Assembly: GCA_017303995.1 (NCBI GenBank)
Contig: JAFLBE010000003.1
Coordinates: forward strand, 1 to 64,000
From: Bacteroidota bacterium
Lineage (GTDB): Bacteria > Bacteroidota > JABWAT01
Direction of reading: 5' to 3'
Length of the DNA stretch: 64,000 bases
Shown: piece by piece, positions 26,358 through 35,925 of the stretch
Position numbering within the stretch: the stretch's first letter is position 1
How the letters are laid out: each line of letters begins with the position of its first letter
Notes under the pieces: model-generated
What the model was told of the DNA's origin: nothing
The model's database searches: none
The model's input: the letters and a program-made list of their open reading frames with translations, nothing else
Made by a program: the position numbers and the translations under genes

Positions 26358-28169
26358 ATGGCCATCCATTACCTGAACGGTCACCGGCTGAGACGATCAG
26401 TCATTGCAGGATCGTTGAACCTTATCAAGCACAGAGACCATCTGAATAAAATAAACGTGTTCCCGGTTGCTGATGGTGATACCGGAAGCAATATGGCTTC
26501 AACCATGCGGGCCATTCTGCAACGTGCTTATGACTCTTACGAACCCAATGTTTCGAAATTCGGTTATGCGATTGCAGAAAGTGCTTTGATGGCCGCTAGA
26601 GGCAATTCTGGCGCAATTCTGGCCCAGTTCTTTCAGGGGCTTGCTGAAGGACTTAACGGAAAATCAAAGGTTAGCACTTCTGACTTTGCTTTCGCTGCTG
26701 AAAAGGCTGTTAATATGGCCATTGAAGCGATCAGCAACCCGAGAGAAGGAACCATTTTATCTGTTATGAGAAATTGGGCAGATTCACTTAAAAGAATCGC
26801 CAAAACTGAGAAAGACTTTCGTCCGCTTATTTTAAATTCCTTGGCAGAACTCAGAGTTGCCCTTGAGCATACTAAAGATCAGCTTGAAGTGCTAAAGAAA
26901 GCCAATGTGGTCGATTCTGGTGCATCTGGTTTTGTGAATATAGTAGAAGGTGTTTCGCAGTTTATAAATGCAGGTTCCATCAAGGAAGAACATATTGAAG
27001 AACTTGACCGTGCTGATGTTGAAATTGAAGAAGAATCACATATTGAGTTTGATCCTGAATCGATTCATTTTCAATTCTGTACCGAGTTTTTGCTGGAAGG
27101 AAAAGACATTAAGAAGCCCCTGATCAGAGAACAGCTTCTGAATCTGGGTGATTCAATGATTGTTGCAGGTTCAGCAACAAAAGTGAGGGTTCATATCCAT
27201 ACCAATGAACCTGAAACCATCTTTGCTATAGCCGGTAAACACGGTACTATTCTTCAGCGCAAGGCAGAAGATATGAAGGCTCAGCATGAGAGCACCTGGG
27301 GGCAGGTTGATTCAACGCTTGCTTATGGAATTGTGGCTGATTCATCGTGTGAGATAACTGAAAACTTTCGCCTGAAATATAATATCCGGGTTGCCCCATT
27401 GCTCGTTTTTCTTGACGGGAAGGAATATGAGGATAAGGAATCAATCACGGCAACTGAGTTTTACAATAAACTCAGGGAGAACAAAGATATTGTTCCAAAA
27501 ACTTCACAACCTTCACCGGCCCGCTTAAAAAAAGAATTTATTGAAGCAACGCGCAAAAAAGACAAGGTGTTGTGGTTTGGTTTGAGTTCAGCAGTCAGCG
27601 GAACGTTTCAGGGTGGGGTAACTGCCGGGAAAATGATGGAATCATCATCACCGGGAAAAACAGTTCTTGCTTTCGACTCCTGTCAGATATCTCTTTCATC
27701 AGGATTTATGCTTGAAGAAGTTGTTGAACAACTTGAAAAAGGTGCCACCCTGGAAAGTATTGTGGAAAACCAGAAGGAAATCAGAGAAAAATTTCACCTG
27801 TGGTTCTATCTGGATACTGTGGAATATCTGATTAAAGGTGGCCGGATGTCAAAACCTAAAGGATTTTTTGCTAAAATTCTTGGGCTGAAACCCGTGCTTA
27901 CATTTACCCGAGACGGACGTGTTGAAAAAGTCGGAATTGTAAGAAACCGGAAAAAAGCGGTCGATTTTCTGATAGGCCAGATAGACAAATCCAGGAAGGT
28001 CAAGCGTATCGGTATTGTTCATGCTGCCAATATTGAAGCTGCCGTAAACCTTGAAATTGCTTTACGGAAAGAATATCCAACCGTTCTCATCCCAACGTCA
28101 GAAGTTTCACCGGTTTTAGGTTGCCATTGCGGACCCTATGCCTTTGGGTTGGTTGTTCAATACGAATAG
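26358..28169 (+). CDS. FakA-FakB fusion: DAK2 fatty acid kinase with DegV lipid-binding domain
   Basis: A 603-residue cytosolic fusion. Residues 1-200 are a DAK2 nucleotide-binding domain with INVFPVADGDTGSNM (N33, D39, D41, T42 coordinate Mg-ATP in homologues) and ALMAARGNSGAILAQ. Residues ~235-315 match the middle domain of FakA/YloV. From ~321 the protein is a complete DegV/FakB fatty-acid binding domain with YGIVADSSCEI, the carboxylate-binding TSQPSP (T382-S383), YLIKGGRMSKPKG and GCHCGP with H590. In Staphylococcus FakA and FakB are separate and make acyl-phosphate, the donor for PlsX/PlsY. Here kinase and carrier are one chain. TCAGGAAAATTT precedes the ATG. The operon with GDPD and glpD, and plsY elsewhere in the window, fit phospholipid recycling. 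Confidence 0.9.
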   Translation: MAIHYLNGHRLRRSVIAGSLNLIKHRDHLNKINVFPVADGDTGSNMASTMRAILQRAYDSYEPNVSKFGYAIAESALMAARGNSGAILAQFFQGLAEGLNGKSKVSTSDFAFAAEKAVNMAIEAISNPREGTILSVMRNWADSLKRIAKTEKDFRPLILNSLAELRVALEHTKDQLEVLKKANVVDSGASGFVNIVEGVSQFINAGSIKEEHIEELDRADVEIEEESHIEFDPESIHFQFCTEFLLEGKDIKKPLIREQLLNLGDSMIVAGSATKVRVHIHTNEPETIFAIAGKHGTILQRKAEDMKAQHESTWGQVDSTLAYGIVADSSCEITENFRLKYNIRVAPLLVFLDGKEYEDKESITATEFYNKLRENKDIVPKTSQPSPARLKKEFIEATRKKDKVLWFGLSSAVSGTFQGGVTAGKMMESSSPGKTVLAFDSCQISLSSGFMLEEVVEQLEKGATLESIVENQKEIREKFHLWFYLDTVEYLIKGGRMSKPKGFFAKILGLKPVLTFTRDGRVEKVGIVRNRKKAVDFLIGQIDKSRKVKRIGIVHAANIEAAVNLEIALRKEYPTVLIPTSEVSPVLGCHCGPYAFGLVVQYE

Positions 28170-28249
28170 TTTTGTCAAATAAACAAACCTCAGTGAAAAA
28201 TGAGAAGTCATAAAAACCCTACTTTTTAATCATTAAACCGGAAAATAAA

Positions 28250-28759
28250 ATGTCAACTGGTAATCCTCAGGTAAAAATAGAAACCCCTCATGGCAACATT
28301 TTGATCAGCTTAAATGCGGATGTAGCTCCATTGCACACACAAAATTTTATTAAGCTTGCAACAGAAGGTTTTTTTGATAAAACCACCTTCCATCGGGTTA
28401 TCCCAAAATTCATGATTCAGGGTGGTGATCCGAATTCAAAAACCAACGAAAAATCGTCTCACGGTCTTGGCGGACCCAATTACACCATTCCAGCCGAAAT
28501 CAAACTGCAAAACAAGCGTGGAACCGTTGCAGCTGCCAGAAAGGGTGATGCAGTTAATCCTAAAAGAGAATCTTCTGGATCACAGTTTTATATCAATGTG
28601 GCAGATAACGGATTTCTAGACGGTCAATACACTGTTTTTGGTGAAGTTCTGGAAGGAATGGATGTTGCTGATCTCATCGCTGGTGTTGCCAAAGATCAGA
28701 GAGATAATCCGGTTGAAAGAATTGAAATGAAAGTAACTGTCGTTCCGCAGGTTCCCTGA
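28250..28759 (+). CDS. cyclophilin-type peptidyl-prolyl isomerase
   Basis: A 169-residue cytosolic cyclophilin (no signal peptide) catalysing proline cis-trans isomerisation in protein folding. Core motifs are FHRVIPKFMIQGGDP (about residues 47-61), SGSQFYI and FLDGQYTVFGEV, where Tyr replaces the tryptophan that confers cyclosporin sensitivity in eukaryotic forms. queG starts on the last base of its stop codon (TGATG), so both are cotranslated. It is 80 bases after the Fak fusion gene and could share that transcript. Confidence 0.94.
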   Translation: MSTGNPQVKIETPHGNILISLNADVAPLHTQNFIKLATEGFFDKTTFHRVIPKFMIQGGDPNSKTNEKSSHGLGGPNYTIPAEIKLQNKRGTVAAARKGDAVNPKRESSGSQFYINVADNGFLDGQYTVFGEVLEGMDVADLIAGVAKDQRDNPVERIEMKVTVVPQVP

Positions 28760-29706
28760 TGTCCAAATTGAATTCCGGACTGATAAAGCAATTTGCTTTA
28801 TCAGTCGGTTTTCACTCTGTTGGAATCACCAAACCCCATCTGCTTACTGAACATCTGAACCGGCTGCAATCCTGGAATTCTTCAGGATTTAACGGTCAGA
28901 TGGATTACCTGAATAAAAATTTCCCAGTCCGCGAAGATATTTCCCTGCTTTTTCCGGATGTTAAGTCAGTTATTGTAACCCTTCTTCATTACGATAAACC
29001 TGCGACATTTTCAGTTGAAACGCCACTCGGGAAACTTTCAAAATATGCCGCAGGACCAGACTACCACCTGATTATAAAAGATCGTTTTGCCTTACTTTTA
29101 AATTTACTGAAGGAAAAAGATCCACTTGCTGATGGCCGGTATTTTACTGATTCGGCACCTATATTTGAACGGGAATATGCCAGACTTGCCGGGTTAGGGT
29201 GGGTAGGGAAGCACACACTGCTGATTGAACCAAAGAAAGGTTCCTTTTTCTTTATCGGGATTTTCCTTCTTAATAGTGATCTGGAAACCGATGCTCCGTT
29301 TGAAATCAATCATTGCGGAACCTGCCGGGCTTGTATTGACTCCTGTCCTACATCTGCAATTCTGGAAAATGGCCATCTTGATGCAGTAAAGTGCATATCC
29401 TATCAATCCATTGAAGTAAAATCACCCGAACTTTCTCCTGAAGTGAATCTTGATGGGTGGGTTTGGGGTTGTGATGTTTGTCAGGATGTTTGTCCGTGGA
29501 ATCAACGATTTTCTTTGGTACCTCAACCAGACTGGTTTCCGCCAAATCAACTGTTACATTCCTTATCAGAAAAGGATTTGACTGCCCTATCAGAGAATCA
29601 GTTCAGGAAGAAATTTTCCCGGTTTGCGGTGAGTCGTCGCGGACGAAAAGGACTTTTACGAAATTTTTGGCATAATAAACTAAAAACACCAAACAGTAAG
29701 TTTTAG
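28759..29706 (+). CDS. queG: epoxyqueuosine reductase
   Basis: A 315-residue cobalamin-dependent iron-sulfur enzyme, last step of queuosine synthesis in tRNA. The cobalamin-binding/catalytic segment YFTDSAPIFEREYARLAGLGWVG (catalytic Asp in FTDSAP) sits near residue 135. Two 4Fe-4S motifs follow: CGTCRACIDSCPTSAI and CDVCQDVCPWN. The C-terminal HEAT-like extension of some QueG proteins is shortened here, giving the short family form. It is translationally coupled to the cyclophilin gene. Other queuosine genes are not in the window. Confidence 0.94.
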   Translation: MSKLNSGLIKQFALSVGFHSVGITKPHLLTEHLNRLQSWNSSGFNGQMDYLNKNFPVREDISLLFPDVKSVIVTLLHYDKPATFSVETPLGKLSKYAAGPDYHLIIKDRFALLLNLLKEKDPLADGRYFTDSAPIFEREYARLAGLGWVGKHTLLIEPKKGSFFFIGIFLLNSDLETDAPFEINHCGTCRACIDSCPTSAILENGHLDAVKCISYQSIEVKSPELSPEVNLDGWVWGCDVCQDVCPWNQRFSLVPQPDWFPPNQLLHSLSEKDLTALSENQFRKKFSRFAVSRRGRKGLLRNFWHNKLKTPNSKF

Positions 29707-29758
29707 ATTATTGATTATTTAATTATATTACTTCTAATTAGAAGAACAGGGGAAAACC

Positions 29759-30745
29759 GTGCTTGAGTTTGTACCAAAAACACAGTCAAGAATTCTGGTC
29801 GTTGATGATCATGAGTCAGTTTTGACTCTTCTCAAAGATTGTCTTGAAGAAGAAAACTATTTTGTTGAAACTGCTCAGGATGGTGAAGAGGCACTGGGAA
29901 AAATAAGCACCCGCACACCGGATCTTGTCATCGTTGATATGATGATGCCGAAAATGAACGGTTATGAACTGTCGAAAGTGTTGAAAGGGAACCGTGAAAC
30001 CCGGCTTATACCCATCATCATGCTCACTGGTCTTTATGATTTTGATGCCAAAATAAAAGCAATTGATATTGGTGTTGATGATTTTCTGGGAAAACCATTT
30101 AACCGGACTGAACTTATCACACGTGTGAGGTCTCTTCTAAAGACTAAATATTTTACTGATCAGTTAGAAAATGCTGAAACTGTTATTTTTTCACTTGCCC
30201 GTGCAGTTGAAGCCAGAGATGAATATACTGAAGGTCACTGTGACCGGTTAGCTTTTTATGGTCGTCTTCTCGCCGAAAGAATCGGGCTTTCTGCTGAAGA
30301 AGTTGAAATTGTAATCCGTGGTGGAATTCTTCATGACATTGGAAAAATCGCAATCAGTGACGCAATCCTGTTGAAGCCAGGAAGACTTACTGCAGACGAA
30401 TATGATGTCATGAAAACTCACCCTGAAGAAGGTGAAAAGATCTGTGCTCCTCTTAAAACGCTGCAACCCGTTCTTGCCTGCATCCGGCATCATCAGGAAC
30501 GTTGGGATGGCTCTGGTTATCCAGATAAATTAAAAGGTGAAGAAATTCCGTTGGTAGCCCGTGTGGTTTCTACCGTTGATTTCTATGATGCTTTAACGAC
30601 TGACAGACCTTACCGGAAGGCTCTCGATCGCAAAACAACTTTTGATATTATGCTGAAGGAAACCCAGCAGGGAACCTGGGATCCCAGACTTATTCAGGAA
30701 CTTCTCGATCTGATTGTAGAAAAAAACCTCGACAATCAGGGATAA
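29759..30745 (+). CDS. response regulator with HD-GYP phosphodiesterase domain
   Basis: A 328-residue two-domain regulator. The receiver domain (about 10-128) has the acidic pair in VVDDHE, the phospho-acceptor D60 in VDMMMPKMNG and the conserved lysine in LGKPF. The output domain (~150-325) is a full HD-GYP: HDIGKIAISDAIL, HPEEGEKI, HHQERWDGSGYP and DFYDALTTDRPYR. HD-GYP proteins degrade cyclic di-GMP. The start is GTG at 29759 with AGGGGA upstream; an N-terminal ATG is absent. No cognate histidine kinase is adjacent, and the DHH gene follows by four bases. Confidence 0.93.
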   Translation: MLEFVPKTQSRILVVDDHESVLTLLKDCLEEENYFVETAQDGEEALGKISTRTPDLVIVDMMMPKMNGYELSKVLKGNRETRLIPIIMLTGLYDFDAKIKAIDIGVDDFLGKPFNRTELITRVRSLLKTKYFTDQLENAETVIFSLARAVEARDEYTEGHCDRLAFYGRLLAERIGLSAEEVEIVIRGGILHDIGKIAISDAILLKPGRLTADEYDVMKTHPEEGEKICAPLKTLQPVLACIRHHQERWDGSGYPDKLKGEEIPLVARVVSTVDFYDALTTDRPYRKALDRKTTFDIMLKETQQGTWDPRLIQELLDLIVEKNLDNQG

Positions 30746-30748
30746 TCT

Positions 30749-31633
30749 GTGAGACTCATTGTCAGGCCGGATTTTGACGGGTTGGTTTGTGCGCTTTTTC
30801 TGAAGAAGATTTTCCGGATTTCTGCTATCGCGTATTCAGAACCCAAAGATATTCAGGATGGTGTTTTTCCTGTCCAACCCGGCGATATCATTGCCAACCT
30901 ACCATACCACCCCAATTGCTCCTGGTGGTTTGATCACCACGCCTCAAATGAAATTCCGGATTCTTTTCGTGGACTTTTTGAAATTGCACCTTCAGCAGCC
31001 GGATTAATCTGGAAAGCTTACAAGGACCAGTTTCCGAAACTCCAGGCCTTTAGTTACCTGACTGAGCAAACCGATATCATTGATGGTGCTTTGTTATCCA
31101 AAGATGATATCCTGAATCCTCAAGGGTATGTCCTCTTAAGTATGACGGTTGTTCCGTCCCATGATCTGGCAGATGCAGATTATTGGGATTATCTTATTGA
31201 TCTTCTTGATGTAAATGATGTAGATTTGGTTCTTGCAGATCCAGTTCCTGCAGAGCGAATCAGAAAATTCAAAGACGGAAAAGACGAATTTGAATCTGTG
31301 TTGAAGCAGTCTTCAATTATGAACGGAAAGGTTGTAGTAACTGATTTTCTTTCAAATCCGCCTGAAGATTTTTCTTTGAACCGGTTTTTGGTTTACGCAC
31401 TTTTTCCAGAGTCCGAGGTCAGCATTACGTTAACCAGGATGACTGACAAACCGGGTCTGGTAAAAGTGAGTGTTGCAAAATCAATTCTGAACCGGATTAA
31501 TGAACTTCATGTTGGTTTCACCCTGCGTGAATTTGGCGGTGGCGGACATTCCGGAGCTGGAAGTACCCGAATTACAGAAACTCAACTGCCTGAACTTCTA
31601 CCCAAACTAATCTCACGTTTTAATCTTGCCTGA
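30749..31633 (+). CDS. DHH/DHHA1 family phosphoesterase
   Basis: A 294-residue protein of the DHH superfamily. The N-terminal metal ligands are in VRPDFDGLVCA (a DxD form in place of the more common DHD), the signature DHH is in WWFDHHASNE (~residue 64), and the C-terminal DHHA1 motif is GGGGHSGAGS (~residue 268). Members include NrnA nanoRNases, cyclic-dinucleotide phosphodiesterases, exopolyphosphatases and RecJ. Lying directly behind an HD-GYP regulator (which makes pGpG or GMP from c-di-GMP) suggests it could clear pGpG or other short oligonucleotides, but this is inference. GTG start at 30749. Confidence 0.85.
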   Translation: MRLIVRPDFDGLVCALFLKKIFRISAIAYSEPKDIQDGVFPVQPGDIIANLPYHPNCSWWFDHHASNEIPDSFRGLFEIAPSAAGLIWKAYKDQFPKLQAFSYLTEQTDIIDGALLSKDDILNPQGYVLLSMTVVPSHDLADADYWDYLIDLLDVNDVDLVLADPVPAERIRKFKDGKDEFESVLKQSSIMNGKVVVTDFLSNPPEDFSLNRFLVYALFPESEVSITLTRMTDKPGLVKVSVAKSILNRINELHVGFTLREFGGGGHSGAGSTRITETQLPELLPKLISRFNLA

Positions 31634-31754
31634 TCAGGTCACTTCTGGTGGTTCACCGGTTGACTTAAATTCCTGAAAATCTGATCTTTACGAAGCTAAT
31701 AAAAATTGTATTTGAACAGTTGCCCAATCGCAACTCCTTTTCCGGATTTTAGAA

Positions 31755-32294
31755 ATGAATAAAAAAATTGATATCAATGAGCGTCTGAAATTTTCGGAGC
31801 AAATTTACCTTCCTGAAATCATGAAAGGGATGTGGTATACGCTGAAACAAATGTTTCAACCGGTTTTCACAATGCGCTATCCGGAAGAACGCTGGACTCC
31901 GCCCTCAATTTTTCGGGGACGACCGGTTTTAGTTGCCCGTGAAGATGGAACTGAACGTTGTGTGGCGTGTGGATTATGTTCACGTGTTTGTCCGCCACTT
32001 GCAATTTATGTCCAGGCTGATGAAACTGAAAGAGCTCAGGAAAGATATCCTTCAATATTTGAAATTGATATGCTTCGTTGCATTTTTTGTGGATATTGCG
32101 AAGAAGTTTGCCCGGAAGAAGCCATCGTAATGAGTAAAGAATATGATATCGTTTTTGAGAACCGTGACTCGGCTATTTTTAACAAAGAAAAGCTTATGAC
32201 GCCCGCTTCTGCACTTACCGACAGACTTACTTTTCTTCACCAGTACAAAAACCCTGAAGAAATCACCAAAGCTGCAACTGATTTAAAAAATTAA
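31755..32294 (+). CDS. nuoI: NADH-quinone oxidoreductase subunit I, solitary
   Basis: A 179-residue protein with two 4Fe-4S motifs, [16 protein letters not shown] and [16 protein letters not shown], and the NuoI-type N-terminus ([26 protein letters not shown]), which in complex I packs on the membrane arm. NuoI carries clusters N6a and N6b in the peripheral arm. No other nuo gene is in the window; it has its own terminator and a preceding 121-base gap. It may complement a split nuo operon elsewhere or serve a different ferredoxin-like membrane complex. Confidence 0.9.
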   Translation: MNKKIDINERLKFSEQIYLPEIMKGMWYTLKQMFQPVFTMRYPEERWTPPSIFRGRPVLVAREDGTERCVACGLCSRVCPPLAIYVQADETERAQERYPSIFEIDMLRCIFCGYCEEVCPEEAIVMSKEYDIVFENRDSAIFNKEKLMTPASALTDRLTFLHQYKNPEEITKAATDLKN

Positions 32295-32300
32295 ACTTCA

Positions 32301-32331
32301 AAAGGGTCGGAATAAAAACTGACCCTTTTTT
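32301..32331 (+). terminator. nuoI intrinsic terminator
   Basis: AAAGGGTC pairs with GACCCTTT around a twelve-base loop, followed by six Ts, six bases after the nuoI stop codon. Confidence 0.85.
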
Positions 32332-32359
32332 ATTTCCTTCAATTTTTCCCATTTCTCCC

Positions 32360-33637
32360 TTGAAACCTGATTCACCAACCCGTTCCGGCCTGCAGATTTC
32401 AACATTTGAAGGCGTTGCCTCAAATTTTCAATATATTCTCATGCAGAGTTCCTACCTCATGGGTATGGGATTTCTTTTTGGTTTGTCTGAAAAGACCATC
32501 TCGATTCTTGCGAGTTTTTCTTATTTGTTCCAGGTTTTCTACTTCCTGAGTGTTTATCTGCTTGATCGTTGGATTGACCGGAAAAAGTTTGTTATGGGTT
32601 TGGCACTATTCGCCAGAACAAGTTGGGTTTTTCCGGCAATATTGTTGCTGAGTGAAGATCCGTCACGTTACGGTTGGATCTTCGTGTTTCTCTTTACTGG
32701 CTACTTTTTCCTGGATAAAATGCTTGCTCATAGCTGGAACAGCTGGATGAGTGATCTGGTGCCAATGAAACTGCGCGGAAAATACTTTGGATTCAGGCAA
32801 GGGGTGACTGCCATTGTTTCTGTTATTTTCCACCTGATCATTGCTGGAATTATTGATCATTATAAAGGGGATGGAAATGATGCTCTGGGTTTTTCAATTG
32901 TTCTCGGCATCAGTGCAGTTCTGGGTGTGGTAACCGTCATCTTATTTAAGTATCAGTCCCATCCGCCGCATCCCGTTAAAAATACGGAAGAACTATTCCA
33001 TATCGACCGGATCAAATTTGTATTTACAGATAAACTGATGACTGGCCGTATGATTCGCGTTTCACTCATCATGATGTCGATTGGCATGGTTATTATGTTT
33101 ATCCCAGTTTACATGATTGAGCAAAGCGGCATATCTTACACGACCTTCGCATGGTATCAAAACGGAATTTTATTTCTAGGGGTAGCAGGTTATCGCCTTT
33201 TTGGAAAGATAATTGATCTTCATGGTGCTGATCTTGCCTTAAAACTTTCTGTTTCAGGACTGGTTTTATCTGCCTCCTTATGGCTTTTCATTGATTCAAA
33301 TCACCTTTGGTTATTTTTCTTAGACGCGATTTTACTCGGATTCTGTTACAGTGGCTTTATGCTGACCAATGCCACAATTTCTTTATCTGATCCGAAAGAT
33401 CCTGACCGGAATCTCAAAATTGCAGTTTATGCTTCTTTTACAGGACTCATGTTTTTTGCAGGGTCTTTACTTTCCGGCTCCATTTTTAATTCAGAGTGGG
33501 GAACACCCGGTTCCCGCATCCAACTTATTTTTGTTGTTGCCCTAGTAATCCGTATTTTTGCACTGATTTTAATGATACCCAGACAGAAAAAACAGGATCC
33601 TTCTTATGAAATCCCCGGAAACACCACGGTTTATTGA
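32360..33637 (+). CDS. MFS-type membrane transporter
   Basis: A 425-residue integral membrane protein with 12 hydrophobic segments and a MFS-like loop ([12 protein letters not shown] ~residue 70). Conserved family residues include the N-terminal [12 protein letters not shown] and [14 protein letters not shown] near the middle, a combination I know from uncharacterised MFS proteins of FCB genomes. Substrate unknown. The start is TTG at 32360; no ATG is available before the first helix. The last 32 bases overlap purL in another frame, implying coupling. Confidence 0.78.
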   Translation: MKPDSPTRSGLQISTFEGVASNFQYILMQSSYLMGMGFLFGLSEKTISILASFSYLFQVFYFLSVYLLDRWIDRKKFVMGLALFARTSWVFPAILLLSEDPSRYGWIFVFLFTGYFFLDKMLAHSWNSWMSDLVPMKLRGKYFGFRQGVTAIVSVIFHLIIAGIIDHYKGDGNDALGFSIVLGISAVLGVVTVILFKYQSHPPHPVKNTEELFHIDRIKFVFTDKLMTGRMIRVSLIMMSIGMVIMFIPVYMIEQSGISYTTFAWYQNGILFLGVAGYRLFGKIIDLHGADLALKLSVSGLVLSASLWLFIDSNHLWLFFLDAILLGFCYSGFMLTNATISLSDPKDPDRNLKIAVYASFTGLMFFAGSLLSGSIFNSEWGTPGSRIQLIFVVALVIRIFALILMIPRQKKQDPSYEIPGNTTVY

Positions 33638-35864
33638 ACCTGAAGTAACACCAGAACTTGCCAAAACCCATGGGTTAACTGAACCTGAATATCAGCGCGT
33701 TCAGGAAATCCTTGGTCGAGTCCCATCTTTTACTGAATTGGGAATATTTTCAGTGATGTGGTCTGAGCACTGCAGTTACAAAAATTCGATTCTTGAAATC
33801 AAGAAATTACCACGATCAGGTGGCCGGTTATTGGTCGGTGCCGGTGAAGAAAATGCCGGTCTTGTTGATATCGGTGACGGACTTGCCGTTGCATTCAAAA
33901 TTGAAAGTCATAATCACCCGAGTGCAGTTGAACCAGTGCAGGGTGCAGCAACTGGTGTTGGAGGTATTCATCGTGACATTTTTACCATGGGAGCCAGACC
34001 CATTGCCTCGTTGAACTCGCTTCGGTTTGGCAGTCTTGAAAATAAGAGAACCCAATTTCTTCTGGAAGGTGTTGTCAAGGGAATTTCGATGTACGGAAAT
34101 TCATTTGGTGTTCCAACAGTTGCTGGCGAAATCTATTTTGATCCGTGTTACCAGGGAAATCCGCTTGTAAATGCCATGTCAGTCGGGATTGTTGAAGCAG
34201 GTAAAACTGCTTCTGCAACAGCTGCTGGTATAGGAAACCCAGTTCTCATTGTTGGAAGTGCAACCGGTCGTGACGGGATACATGGTGCAACATTTGCTTC
34301 AGAAGAAATTTCAGAAGCCTCAGAAGCTAAACGACCCAGTGTACAGGTCGGTGATCCGTTTACAGAGAAGTTACTACTTGAAGCCACTCTAGAGGCCATT
34401 GCAACTGGATATGTTGTAGGCATTCAGGATATGGGAGCAGCTGGTATTTCGTGCTCAACTTCTGAAATGAGTGCAAAAGGTGAAGTTGGAATGAGAATTG
34501 ACCTTGATAAAGTTCCGGCCCGTGAAGCTCACATGACAGCATATGAACTGATGTTATCTGAATCACAGGAGCGGATGCTTATCGTTGCCCAAAAAGGATT
34601 TGAAAGTCAAATCCAAGCCATTTTTGAAAAATGGGATCTTCATGCCGTCATTATTGGAGAAGTAACCGACACCGGTCGGGTTGAAATTTTCCGGGATAAT
34701 GAGAAAAAGGCTGACATTCCAGCATATGAGCTGGTTTTGGGTGGTGGAGCTCCGGTTTATACCAGAGAACGTTCACGGCCAGTTTATCTTGATGAAGTCC
34801 AAAATGCCGATCTGACTGGTTACAAAATTAAAAATGTGAAGGAAGAAATCCTTCAGATGCTTAAATCCCCGAATATCGCCTCGAAACGTTGGATTTATGA
34901 TCAATATGATTCCATGGTTCGTACAAACTCACTTACTCAGACTGGTGCTACTGATTCTGCTGTAATCCGGATTAAAGGAACAAAAAAGGCCCTTGCAGTT
35001 AAAACTGATTGCAACGGTCGTTACGTTTATCTGAATCCACGCAAAGGTGGCCAGATTGCAGTTGCAGAAGCAGCAAGAAATGTGGTTTGTTCGGGAGCGA
35101 AGCCATTAGCAATTACAAACTGTCTCAATTTTGGAAATCCGTATAAACCAGAAGTTTATTGGCAGTTTTCTGAAGCGTTGGGTGGCATGGGTGATGCTTG
35201 CCGTGTGTTTGACACACCTGTTACAGGTGGAAATGTTTCATTTTATAATGAGAGTCCTGATAGTTCAGTTTTTCCGACCCCAACTATTGGAATGCTTGGG
35301 CTTATTGAAGATGTCGAAAAAACAAAGCCATTATTCTCTGGAGTTTGCGAAGCTGATGAAGTTATTTATCTGATTGGTAAAACAGGGAATTCGATTGGTG
35401 GTTCAGAATATTTATCATGGATCCATAAACAAACTCTCGGGGATGCACCTTATCTGAATCTTGAAGAAGAAATGTTGCTTCACCGACTCATCCTTGAAGG
35501 CAATGAACTCGGATTTTACAGTGCCTGCCATGATTTGAGTGACGGTGGTTTTATTGTTGCAGTTATTGAACTGGTTCTGCTTCGCCGGAAAGAAAACCTG
35601 GGACTTGAAATATTCGAACTTCCTGAAACTTCCAATATGGAAAGTGCTTTATTCAATGAAGATCAGGGCAGGGTGTTGGTTTCAGTTAAGAAGGGAAGGG
35701 AGCATGATTTTGAGCAACTTGCAGGGAAACTGAAACTTACCATTAAAGCAATCGGAAAAGTGACGACCCGAAATACCATGAAAATCAAATCGGTTGGTGA
35801 ATTTTCATATTCAGAACTGGCAGAACCTTTTCTCAAAACCATTGAAAGCTATTATAAGAGATAA
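33606..35864 (+). CDS. purL: phosphoribosylformylglycinamidine synthase subunit PurL
   Basis: A 752-residue small-type PurL, which forms FGAM from FGAR using ammonia delivered by the separate PurQ/PurS subunits (not in the window). Motifs: [10 protein letters not shown] near residue 50, [60 protein letters not shown], and the second half [12 protein letters not shown] and [10 protein letters not shown]. Bacteroidota commonly encode the large, ~1200-residue single-chain PurL; the small type is notable here. The start inside the end of the MFS gene is set by the ATG with no better alternative. Confidence 0.96.
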   Translation: MKSPETPRFIEPEVTPELAKTHGLTEPEYQRVQEILGRVPSFTELGIFSVMWSEHCSYKNSILEIKKLPRSGGRLLVGAGEENAGLVDIGDGLAVAFKIESHNHPSAVEPVQGAATGVGGIHRDIFTMGARPIASLNSLRFGSLENKRTQFLLEGVVKGISMYGNSFGVPTVAGEIYFDPCYQGNPLVNAMSVGIVEAGKTASATAAGIGNPVLIVGSATGRDGIHGATFASEEISEASEAKRPSVQVGDPFTEKLLLEATLEAIATGYVVGIQDMGAAGISCSTSEMSAKGEVGMRIDLDKVPAREAHMTAYELMLSESQERMLIVAQKGFESQIQAIFEKWDLHAVIIGEVTDTGRVEIFRDNEKKADIPAYELVLGGGAPVYTRERSRPVYLDEVQNADLTGYKIKNVKEEILQMLKSPNIASKRWIYDQYDSMVRTNSLTQTGATDSAVIRIKGTKKALAVKTDCNGRYVYLNPRKGGQIAVAEAARNVVCSGAKPLAITNCLNFGNPYKPEVYWQFSEALGGMGDACRVFDTPVTGGNVSFYNESPDSSVFPTPTIGMLGLIEDVEKTKPLFSGVCEADEVIYLIGKTGNSIGGSEYLSWIHKQTLGDAPYLNLEEEMLLHRLILEGNELGFYSACHDLSDGGFIVAVIELVLLRRKENLGLEIFELPETSNMESALFNEDQGRVLVSVKKGREHDFEQLAGKLKLTIKAIGKVTTRNTMKIKSVGEFSYSELAEPFLKTIESYYKR

Positions 35865-35898
35865 AAAAAGGGCTGTCAGAAATGACAGCCCTTTTTTT
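35865..35898. terminator. bidirectional terminator of purL and Rrf2 gene
   Basis: A perfect nine-base stem GGGCTGTCA / TGACAGCCC with GAAA tetraloop (35870-35891), T7 on one side and A7 on the other. Confidence 0.95.
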
Positions 35899-35925
35899 GT
35901 ATACAATAACTTTACATAACAATGT

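Noticed and set aside
32663-32860. Short minus-strand frame within the MFS gene
   Set aside because: No start signal and no similarity to any family; overlapped by a clear membrane protein.
33606-33637. 32-base overlap of the MFS gene and purL as a frameshift
   Set aside because: Both proteins have complete, family-consistent termini, so this is normal overlap.
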